NCBI GenBank assembly: GCA_035943995.1
Contig: DASZBS010000131.1
Span: 1 to 60,331 of the forward strand
Origin: Vulcanimicrobium sp035943995
Lineage (GTDB): Bacteria; Vulcanimicrobiota; Vulcanimicrobiia; Vulcanimicrobiales; Vulcanimicrobiaceae
Length of the DNA: 60,331 nt
Direction of reading: 5' to 3'
Part shown: positions 16,448-25,540 of the stretch, one piece after another
Numbering within the stretch: position 1 is the first letter of the stretch
Layout of the letters: every line of letters begins with the position of its first letter
Notes under the pieces: generated by a model
Database searches by the model: none
What the model saw: only the letters and a program-made list of their open reading frames with translations
What the model was told of the DNA's origin: nothing
Position numbers and translations under genes: made by a program

Positions 16448-17045
16448 CGTTGGCGATGTCGCCGCCGCGGCATTGCGCCGGGTTGATCGACGACGTGATG
16501 TTCGAACCGTTGGCCGACGTGCACGTAGCGGTCAGCGTGCCGCCGCTCATCTGCACGTTCGTGCAGCTGCTCTGATACGAGCCGGCCACGGCACCGCGGT
16601 TTCCGTAGCGGCCGTTGTTGTAGCCGCCGTTGTTATAGCCACCGTTGTTATAGCCACCGTTGTTGTTGTTGCCGTTGTTGTTGTTACCGTTGTTGTCGTC
16701 GCCGTCGCGGTGGTGGCGGTGGCGCCGCCGGCCGTTACCATTACCGTTGTCGTTGTCTCTGTCGTTGCCGTTGCCGTAGCCGTTGCCGTTGCCGTTTCGG
16801 TTGCACGCCAGCTGGCCGTTCGAGTTGACGATGTCGCCGTTGCGGCAGCCGTTGAGCGCGATGGTCGAGCGAACCGCGGTCCCCTGGGCGTTCGTGCAGC
16901 GGGCGGTCAGTTGATCGCCGCGCACGCGAATGTTCGTGCATGATTGCTGGTACGAGCCCGACGGGATCGACTGCGCCGATGCCGGTGCGAGCACCGTGGC
17001 CGCAAGCCCGAGCCCCGCGAGGAGGCTGAAAAGTATTCGAGGCAT
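16422..17045 (-). CDS. Secreted cyanovirin-N homology (CVNH) protein with a split repeat
   Basis: 207 residues with a signal peptide (MPRILFSLLAGLGLAATVLA, likely cut after ASA at about 24). Two homologous half-repeats follow: residues 26-81 (SGSYQQSCTNIRVRGDQLTA, later NGCRNGDIVNSNGQLAC) and 153-207 (GSYQSSCTNVQMSGGTLTAT, later CRGGDIANVNGRLAC). Each has the CVN-type pattern of a Cys, an LTA-x-C strand and a closing DI.N.NG.L strand. Between them is a 70-residue Asn/Gly/Arg/His linker. CVNH proteins bind mannose-type glycans; two repeats form one fold. The start is supported by AGGAG upstream. The 3' end slightly overlaps the convergent transferase gene. Confidence 0.8.
   Translation of the reverse strand: MPRILFSLLAGLGLAATVLAPASAQSIPSGSYQQSCTNIRVRGDQLTARCTNAQGTAVRSTIALNGCRNGDIVNSNGQLACNRNGNGNGYGNGNDRDNDNGNGNGRRRHRHHRDGDDNNGNNNNGNNNNGGYNNGGYNNGGYNNGRYGNRGAVAGSYQSSCTNVQMSGGTLTATCTSANGSNITSSINPAQCRGGDIANVNGRLACR
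16612..16800. repeat. Trinucleotide-biased repeat tract encoding the Asn/Gly linker
   Basis: On the plus strand the tract is built of GTTGTT, CCGTTGTTATAGCCA and CCGTTGTTGTT units. On the coding strand it yields repeated GYNNG and NNNNG blocks, then an RRRHRHHRDG patch and NGNGNGYGNGN. Exact copies of a 15-base unit sit near 16620-16665. Slippage-prone sequence is likely. Confidence 0.8.
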
Positions 17046-17063
17046 GTGATCTCCTGATCTGTT

Positions 17064-17080
17064 GCAGAGGTCGCCTCTGC
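17064..17080. promoter_or_regulatory. Perfect 7-3-7 hairpin in the leader of the CVNH gene
   Basis: GCAGAGG (17064-17070) and CCTCTGC (17074-17080) pair perfectly over a three-base loop. The hairpin lies about 18 bases upstream of the CVNH start, just before its AGGAG. It could be an operator or an RNA element that affects translation. Confidence 0.4.
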
Positions 17081-17193
17081 GAATAGATGACCAGAGTCCC
17101 TTTCCCATCCTCGTTCAGATATCACCGAAGCACAGCGCATTGCGCGTTTGACGAACGAATCGCGCTATCATTGCCAGCGATTCCACAGCCGCG

Positions 17194-18233
17194 TCACAGA
17201 ATACGCGCTTTCTCGACTGGCCGAATACGGCTCACGGTGCGGTTCTCGGCCCAGTGTGCGTTGTGCTTGCCGAAGTGGCTCGGTCTGCTGCGAAGCAAGC
17301 GCGTGGCGAGCCACAACCGTTTGAGGTGACGCTTCTGTCCGGATGCGGGATCGTCGACGTATGCGCTTCGCCCGTGCAGTACGTGGTAGTTGTTGATGAA
17401 CTGCATCTCGCCGGGACGCAGGTCCATGTACACGTTGAACTGCGGATCGTTCGCCATCGCGCTGACCGTATCGAGCGCCTCGCGCGCGAGCGCCGGTAAA
17501 CGCGGTGCCTCGCGGTGGCGCTGCGACGCGTAGATGTACTTCGGGATGAAGCGCACGAAGATGCGCCCGTCGTGCTCGCTGAACACGGGGAACGTGTAGT
17601 ACGGCGGGCCGCCCGGCGGCTGTTCGCCGCGGTAGTCGTACGGCAGCGGCTCGTACAGCGCGGCGACGAGGTCGGGGCGCGTGCGCACCAGCTCGTTGTA
17701 GATGGCGACGACGTTGGCGACGCACGACAGCCCGCCGCTTTGCGCGGCGCGCAAGCATAGCAGGCCGACGAGATCCGAGCCGTCGGTGTGATAGTCGAGC
17801 GCGACGAGCCCGATCTCGTTGCCGCGCACGTCCGGATCGCCGTAGCCTTTGCCTTGATCGGTGACGTCGCCCATCACGTGCCCGTGCTTGTTCTGGGGCC
17901 ACGGCTCGCCCAAATGCGCGCCGATCCCCCAGTACAGCATCGTCAGGTCGTCGTCATCGTACCGCTCGAACGGCAGCGCGCGCAGGCGAACGAAACCGCG
18001 GCCGTCGATCAGCTCGCGTTCGACGGCGGCGAGCTTCTCCGCAAGCGCGTGCAGCGGGAACTGCTCGCGGCCGATGTCGCGCAGATCCTCCGAGACGGTT
18101 TTTGCCGTGACGAGCGCCGCGTCGAGCTCGCGCAGATCGCCGGCGTCGAGCTCGACCGTCCATGCCGCCGGATCGGCGACGTCGCGCGCGCGCCAGTCGA
18201 CGTGCGTTTCCAGCGGTTTCGGCTCGAACTCGA

Positions 18234-18237
<4 letters not shown>
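17194..18237 (-). CDS. TauD/TfdA-family Fe(II)/2-oxoglutarate dioxygenase
   Basis: 347 residues. Iron ligands are visible: His150 and Asp152 in DYHTDGSD, and the distal His288 in HVLHGRSAY. An Arg near 303-307 (RHLKRLWL) is placed to bind 2-oxoglutarate. Supporting segments include GRGFVRLRALPF and RPGEMQFINNYHVLHGR. The enzyme should hydroxylate an unknown substrate, releasing CO2 and succinate. Its ATG overlaps the stop of the amidohydrolase gene (ATGA), so the two are coupled; an acylated amino compound is a reasonable guess for a shared substrate. Longer reading frames that run back across the amidohydrolase are shadows. Confidence 0.85.
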
Positions 18238-19964
<1,727 letters not shown>

Positions 19965-20014
19965 CGAGGCTCTGTTCGCCGAGCGGTCCGGCGGCTCATC
20001 GGAGTTAGACCGCT

Positions 20015-21628
20015 TTATCGCGGCGGCACGAAACTGCGTGGCGTTCTTAGCGGCGAGGCCGGCGTTGCAGGGCTGAACGGCACCGGTCGAGGCATGCATG
20101 AGGAGGGGTCGATTTTGCACCGCAAATCATACCATGCGTTGACCCCCTGTAGGATCGTGCACGCAGCGAGGATTGCTCCAACGATAGCGCCGAGCACCTT
20201 CAGCGGGGTAGGTGCTTGAATCACCCTGCTGCGCGCCCGGGATATCGACCGGCCGAACCTATACCACCAGCCCTTCATCGTCGGCTCCGGGACCGGACTC
20301 GCCGCAACGGGCGCGGCTCGGAACCCGATTGTTTCGAGATGCGCCGGCGTAACCCACTCTTGCTCTATGTCGTGAACGAGCGCCGTAACCATGTCCTCGA
20401 GTTCGACGACGTTCCCGGGCCAGCGATGCTGCCGAAGCACTTTAACCGTCGCTCGCGTCAGCATTTTTTCGGGCGCCGTTTTTTTCAAAAAGTGCTGCAC
20501 CAGCGAGACGATGAGCTGCGGCGAATCTCGTAACGCGGGAACGTGCACGTGCCGCGTCTCCAGTAAAGCGATGAGATGCTCGTCGACATCGCCCGACATC
20601 CGAAGCGCCTTGAGACTCGAACACGAGAGAACGATTACTCCCTCAAACGTCTTCGCTTGAAACCCTTCGAGCCGGCGAAATTCTCCATGAGTCAAGCCGT
20701 GATCGACCATTGAATCCAAGAGGACGCGGAGGGCTCTGTCGAAGACCCCGCGTTCTTTCGACGGTAAGCAATAATCATCGATGAAGATCGTGTCGGCCGG
20801 ATGAAGCTCGAGATACCCTTCACGCGGTTCGGGGAGCTGTTGTCCGAAAAGGTGGGCCGCGAGCGACTCTTCGTTCCCGTCATGAAGGATGAAGGTTGCC
20901 GGCGAACCCAAGCGCCCCATCCGTTCCGCAAAATACTTCGCAACTGCAACTTTTGGAGTTCCATGTTCGCCCGTAATCAGCAGATAGTGGGGGCTTCCCG
21001 GTTTGATCAGTGCATCGACGTCCAGCTTCACCCCCGCAAAGAATGGTTGCGAAAGGAGCTCGGTCGGAGGCAGCCTGAGAAAGTCCTTTGTGCGGAATGC
21101 TTGATCCGCGCGATGCGCGATCAACGTCTCAACCGTTGACAGCCAGGCCTCCGTCGATATACCGGCAGTCACCGGGCTGATGGACACGGCCCGAGGCTTC
21201 GACAGCACGAACGCCCACGGGTTTTCGAGACCTCTCTGCTCTTCCGCGATCCGGAGAACATCGGTCTCCGCACCGACCAAATCGATCGATACGATCAGCA
21301 TGATCACGCGTTCGTCGAGATGGTGAGCCTTTATCGCGTCGTAGACGCGAGTCGCACCGCCCTGCGGATGCGGCACGCTACCTTCCTGTATCGGCATAAA
21401 CACATCGGCGACAATGACATCGAATGGGAAGTTCATCGGCAGTTGCGACTCACCGATGATCTCCAGCAGGTCGATCACGTTGTCGAACTCGGTGATCTCG
21501 GGCACCGACGTCGATGATGAGCCGCGTCCGGAATGAACGGTCAGTGCGCGGGCGAGCATCGTCGCCAGCTTTTTTCGCTGCGCATCGTCGTCGTCGACGA
21601 CGGCAACCCTCAACGACTTGGCTATCAC
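20015..21628 (-). CDS. Response regulator with degenerate sigma54-activator-type AAA+ domain and C-terminal membrane helix
   Basis: 537 residues. The receiver domain (about 5-175) has the acidic cluster VVDDDD (10-15), the phospho-acceptor Asp75 in IVADVFMP and Lys144 in LSKP. Residues about 195-435 follow the order of an NtrC-type AAA+ domain but degenerate: P-loop GEHGTPK (220-226), Walker B-like TIFIDDY (280-286), RALRVLLD, ALRDSPQLIVSLVQHFL and WPGNVVEL (403-410), where the usual sensor Arg is Val. The GAFTGA loop is missing and there is no Fis-type helix-turn-helix. A hydrophobic helix (about 476-494) near the end is followed by a short Pro-rich tail. The start GTG overlaps the kinase stop (GTGA). 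It is probably a membrane-linked effector rather than a transcription factor. Confidence 0.8.
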   Translation of the reverse strand: MIAKSLRVAVVDDDDAQRKKLATMLARALTVHSGRGSSSTSVPEITEFDNVIDLLEIIGESQLPMNFPFDVIVADVFMPIQEGSVPHPQGGATRVYDAIKAHHLDERVIMLIVSIDLVGAETDVLRIAEEQRGLENPWAFVLSKPRAVSISPVTAGISTEAWLSTVETLIAHRADQAFRTKDFLRLPPTELLSQPFFAGVKLDVDALIKPGSPHYLLITGEHGTPKVAVAKYFAERMGRLGSPATFILHDGNEESLAAHLFGQQLPEPREGYLELHPADTIFIDDYCLPSKERGVFDRALRVLLDSMVDHGLTHGEFRRLEGFQAKTFEGVIVLSCSSLKALRMSGDVDEHLIALLETRHVHVPALRDSPQLIVSLVQHFLKKTAPEKMLTRATVKVLRQHRWPGNVVELEDMVTALVHDIEQEWVTPAHLETIGFRAAPVAASPVPEPTMKGWWYRFGRSISRARSRVIQAPTPLKVLGAIVGAILAACTILQGVNAWYDLRCKIDPSSCMPRPVPFSPATPASPLRTPRSFVPPR

Positions 21629-24600
21629 GACGGGTGCACCCAGCGATGCAACTGCATACGGACATTGTACCAGCCGTCACCCGTGGGCCCAGCCTCCAGG
21701 CGCCCACCGTTGACGGTCTCGACGTGAAAGCGCGCGTCCGGCAGGCCCAGACCAGATCCGTGTGGCTTTACCGGCGTCGCGGGATCGCTTGGGTTCGCGA
21801 TCGTGATCGATACCCACGTCGGATCGTCCGCAGCGACGTCGACGGCGATGAGGCGCTCGTGTTCCGCGCTTTCGACGGCTTCCGCGGCATTCAGCAAGAG
21901 GTTGGTGAGAGCTGCCTGCAACGACGGCGCGTCGGCCCGCGCAAGGAGGTACAAAGGCCCCGTGACGGCCACCTTGATGCTGTTGTCGTGCGAGATCCGG
22001 AGCTTCGAGATTGTTTCGTTCACGATACCGACCACATCAATGGCGCTGCTGGGATTCCCAGCCATGTCCCCCGCGACTTGGCGCATCGCTTGGAGGATGT
22101 TCTGACGCATCTCCACCAACCGGCGCCGCAGGTCATCCAAGGTATGCTGCTGGATCGCCCCGCGGTGGTCGATGTCGGCGAGCGCGCTCGCGACGCCCCT
22201 CTTGAGGTTGTGTACTTCGTATCGCGGGTGGTACTTGGGTTTGTTCTCGGCTTCGGCTAGGGTCTCGCCGACGAACAGCCATTCGGCCGTCGTGACGAAT
22301 TGCACGTCCATCAAGTGCTGATGATACAGCGCTAGCCAGGTCTCCCCTTGAAACAAGAGCATGGAATCGCAATCATCGAAAAGCCGCCGCGCACTCTTGA
22401 CGGCGGGCGGCGACGGGCTTGGCTCGGAAAGAAACTTACGCGTTTCGCCGGCCAAGAACTCAGTGAACGGTTCGAGCGCGCGCACCAGCGACACGCGACT
22501 GGGCGCGGGGGTAAGTGTAAAGCGAGCAAGCGCGATGCGATCTTCGCCCCACCTTGCCAGATCGACGGACACGGCGCAGCCATGCGTCACCGTGTCGTGC
22601 GCCCAAGTGAGCGCGTTGTCGGCGGCGAGCTGCAGGACCCGCGGCGGGTCGAGCTGCGGATGTATTTCAGACGGAAAGCGCAGTTCGACGAGCACCGCTG
22701 AGGCATCGCAACGCAAGTCCACATACCATGGGACCGAGAGAAGGGCCACCGCGCTGAACGGGCTCCCTGAAGCCATCGGGATAAGCGTTTCGATCGCGGC
22801 TCGCAGTCGCAACCATTCGAGCTGGATGCACTCGACCGGCACGGCCGGTTCGCAATCTCTGAACCTGACCTCGCCCCGATTCGTCATGATCCCGGCGCGC
22901 ACATCGAGGCGAGAAGCAAACTTCGCCAGCCGCGGTACAAGCGGAACGACGTCACTTCCACCATATCCTACCGGCCGCAAGCTCGTCGGCATCTGTTCGG
23001 CGAGAAGGCCGTTGATGTCCGTCAGCGCCTTGCGCAGTTCCGACCGGCGCTCCAGCCCGACGCCCGGTTTGAAAAAGACGGCCATGATACCCTCCGCCAT
23101 CGCCGCATAGTGCTCGAGGACCAGCCGCAGTGTGAGCACGCGCCGTGCCAGGAACAGTTCGAATATGAGTGACGCACGGTCGACCGCCAATGCCCTGAGG
23201 ATTCGCCGGAATAGCCTTTGAACCGCTTGGAAGTATGGGCTGCCGGCGACTGATCCGCGATGGTACGCGGTCGTCATCGCGGCACTCAGACAACGCACGA
23301 CGGAGCGCCGAATTCCCTTTTTTCCGTCAACGCGCAAGACCCGGTCGAGCAACGCATTCAGGATAGGATCGTTCCAGACACCATATTCGGTAATAGCCTC
23401 GCAAAGCACACCGACGGATTCCGGCCGTGGGTCGGTGGCGAGCAGCACCAGGACTGGATGCTCTGCGGACAGCGGGCCGGCGTGCCGCTCTTCCAACGAA
23501 AGGCTCTTCACGGCTAACAATGCCGCCTCGCGAAAGGTGCGATCGTCGGGCGCGGCTTTCGGTTTGAAAAAGCCGAGCGCGATCTCCGTCGCTCGCTGAA
23601 GTTCGACCGCGGGCAGCTGCTGCTCCTCGACGCCCGCGATGATGGTGTTCCCGAGCTGAAGCAGAGCACGCCCATCCGAATGAAGACTAAAGTCGTTCGA
23701 CCCCATACGAGCATCGATGTGGTCTTCGAGGAGCGTCATCGCGATGGCATATTGACCTGATCGCTTGGCGGCCTCCGCGGCTTTCATGATCGCACGCGGG
23801 TACGGCGTGGGACTGATGTCGGCGCTTCGTTGGAAGTGCGCTAACGCTTCTCGGGCTTTACCTTGCTCGAGCAACGTTTGTCCCATTTCGTACGCCGCAG
23901 TACTTCGGTTTTTGGCATTTCTTGCGATGCGTTCGGCTTCCACGAACAGGTCGAATGCACCCGAATAGTCGTGTTCTCGCCGGAATATCTGTCCGAGCTT
24001 CACCAACGAAGCGTCTTTTGCGGCGACACTACCCAGCAATTGGAGCAACGCTCGCAATTTATGCCGAACTTCCGTCCGTTTCGCCTCCGGCAGCGGAGCC
24101 AAAAACTGGTCCAGCCTGTTAAGAAGGGACTCGAGGCTGTCCTGGTCCACTGCTGCGGATACGACGTCGAGATCACCCGCTGTGATCTCGAAGCCCAAAT
24201 CTCCGGCGCGGGCGGGGAGTGCCATCGCTCCCTCGTCGATCGCGACGCCGCCAATCTTTGCAAGCACCCGGAGGAGGATCCCCACGCGTATGCGCGATCG
24301 TTCGTCGCCTTGAAATGCAGGCAGCACGACCGTCAATAGCCTCGCTGCTTCGACCGCCGCCGAGACCGACTTTTTCATCGTACGGAAATAGGTCAGGGTA
24401 AAGGCTATGACGCTATCCACGGAATCGACGGTGAGCCGGTCGGCGCGAAGTGCAGGCACGATGGACTGCATCAAGCCGCCGTCGCCCCACCGGCCGACGA
24501 TTTGAATCATGTCTGCCAGATTGCCGGCGTGCGTCCAATCATAGATACGCGTGTCCAGGATACGCCGCACGATAGATAACAAACGTGCACCGCGCACCGC

Positions 24601-25173
24601 ATCGGACGTCCCCGTCATGCCGGCAAGCGCGCCTAAGACCGAGTCGAGCGCCTCGATCGAAAGCGAAGGAACTTGCTCCAGCAAACGGTCCAGCGCGTGG
24701 GCGGTCGGCTCGCCTCCTCGAAGTTCCGTGAGCCTGACCCAGCAGCTCCAACCCGCGCTCGAAAGGTTCCAGCCGCGCGCATCGCAAGCGGCGATGATCT
24801 GGTACGCGAAGCCGCGCACGTTTATCTTTTCGGCTGACGTCAGAAACGCCGTCCAGCCTTCGTCGTCCAACGGCCAATCCGCGGCCCGGCAGCCATTGAG
24901 GACATGTCCGAATTCATCTTGCAAGCGGAGGGCGCCGCAGAGGGTCGCCATCGCGGAGAACGCGCGACCGTCGAAAGCCCACTGGTACGAGTCCGCGGCG
25001 TCGACGACGTTTCTTGCGAGTTCGGCGCTGGCGACTTGCTCGGCAAGCGCGGCGAGTTCGATCCAACGGACAGAACCGATCTCGCGGCTCTCCGAACGGA
25101 TGGCCGCGAGCGCTCGCACGAGCCGGCGTTTGTCGGAGCGTTGATGCAAATGCGCTTTCACGTTCGCAGGCAA
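21625..25173 (-). CDS. Large soluble repeat protein with C-terminal histidine kinase-like ATPase
   Basis: 1182 residues with no signal peptide or membrane helix. Residues about 1-390 are helical, with loose 35-residue repeats resembling TPR/PPR units. Clearer TPR repeats lie at about 388-485 (YEMGQTLLEQGKAREALAHF). Residues about 490-970 belong to no domain I know. At the end a kinase-like unit appears: a possible phospho-accepting His988 in YEVHNLKRGVASALADID, the N box ALTNLLLNAAEAV (about 1088-1100) and the ATP lid GSGLGL (about 1139-1144). The usual DxGxG box reads IANPSDP, as in some HATPase families that use Asn. The start is uncertain: TTG 25173 or GTG 25161. It is translationally coupled to the response regulator. 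Confidence 0.8.
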   Translation of the reverse strand: MPANVKAHLHQRSDKRRLVRALAAIRSESREIGSVRWIELAALAEQVASAELARNVVDAADSYQWAFDGRAFSAMATLCGALRLQDEFGHVLNGCRAADWPLDDEGWTAFLTSAEKINVRGFAYQIIAACDARGWNLSSAGWSCWVRLTELRGGEPTAHALDRLLEQVPSLSIEALDSVLGALAGMTGTSDAVRGARLLSIVRRILDTRIYDWTHAGNLADMIQIVGRWGDGGLMQSIVPALRADRLTVDSVDSVIAFTLTYFRTMKKSVSAAVEAARLLTVVLPAFQGDERSRIRVGILLRVLAKIGGVAIDEGAMALPARAGDLGFEITAGDLDVVSAAVDQDSLESLLNRLDQFLAPLPEAKRTEVRHKLRALLQLLGSVAAKDASLVKLGQIFRREHDYSGAFDLFVEAERIARNAKNRSTAAYEMGQTLLEQGKAREALAHFQRSADISPTPYPRAIMKAAEAAKRSGQYAIAMTLLEDHIDARMGSNDFSLHSDGRALLQLGNTIIAGVEEQQLPAVELQRATEIALGFFKPKAAPDDRTFREAALLAVKSLSLEERHAGPLSAEHPVLVLLATDPRPESVGVLCEAITEYGVWNDPILNALLDRVLRVDGKKGIRRSVVRCLSAAMTTAYHRGSVAGSPYFQAVQRLFRRILRALAVDRASLIFELFLARRVLTLRLVLEHYAAMAEGIMAVFFKPGVGLERRSELRKALTDINGLLAEQMPTSLRPVGYGGSDVVPLVPRLAKFASRLDVRAGIMTNRGEVRFRDCEPAVPVECIQLEWLRLRAAIETLIPMASGSPFSAVALLSVPWYVDLRCDASAVLVELRFPSEIHPQLDPPRVLQLAADNALTWAHDTVTHGCAVSVDLARWGEDRIALARFTLTPAPSRVSLVRALEPFTEFLAGETRKFLSEPSPSPPAVKSARRLFDDCDSMLLFQGETWLALYHQHLMDVQFVTTAEWLFVGETLAEAENKPKYHPRYEVHNLKRGVASALADIDHRGAIQQHTLDDLRRRLVEMRQNILQAMRQVAGDMAGNPSSAIDVVGIVNETISKLRISHDNSIKVAVTGPLYLLARADAPSLQAALTNLLLNAAEAVESAEHERLIAVDVAADDPTWVSITIANPSDPATPVKPHGSGLGLPDARFHVETVNGGRLEAGPTGDGWYNVRMQLHRWVHPS

Positions 25174-25351
25174 GCAAAAACCAATATGTCACCCAATCGT
25201 GGGCCTTTCAAATTGACATGCTTGTTCCCTTACTCGAACGAACGGTCCCTCTTTGACCGCTCGCTACCCGCAAGACGGTCGCTCGGCGAGCAGGTGCTGA
25301 CGGTGATCGCAGCATCGTCGCGATTGCGGAGGGCTTTCTCGCACACCACGA

Positions 25352-25540
25352 CTACACAGGATACGACGCGCCGGGGCGCGGGTGGATCGGAGGGGAGCTC
25401 GGGCGCGGCGTCGCGATGCTGAACCGCGTCGTCATCAGGTCGACGACGTACGGGTTCCACATCGACATCGCGAAGTAGATGCTCAGTTGCGAACCCTGCA
25501 GCTTCGTCCATCGTTCGACGCCGTAGGGCCGCCGCGAGCT
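25352..25540 (-). other. Coding-like in-frame tail after the stop of the membrane protein gene
   Basis: This region is otherwise empty (25174-25540, about 370 bases without a gene). After the TGA at 25541-25543 the same frame stays open for 62 codons to a TAG at 25352-25354. It encodes a plausible segment (WTKLQGSQLSIYFAMSM, then PYVVDLMTTRFS) with almost all codons ending in G or C. It could be the original C-terminus lost by a stop mutation, a readthrough extension, or a chance open frame. Confidence 0.35.

Noticed and set aside
16612..16700. Repeated GTTGTT units as a possible CRISPR array
   Set aside because: Units are short, adjacent and translated as Asn/Gly; there are no unique spacers and no cas genes.
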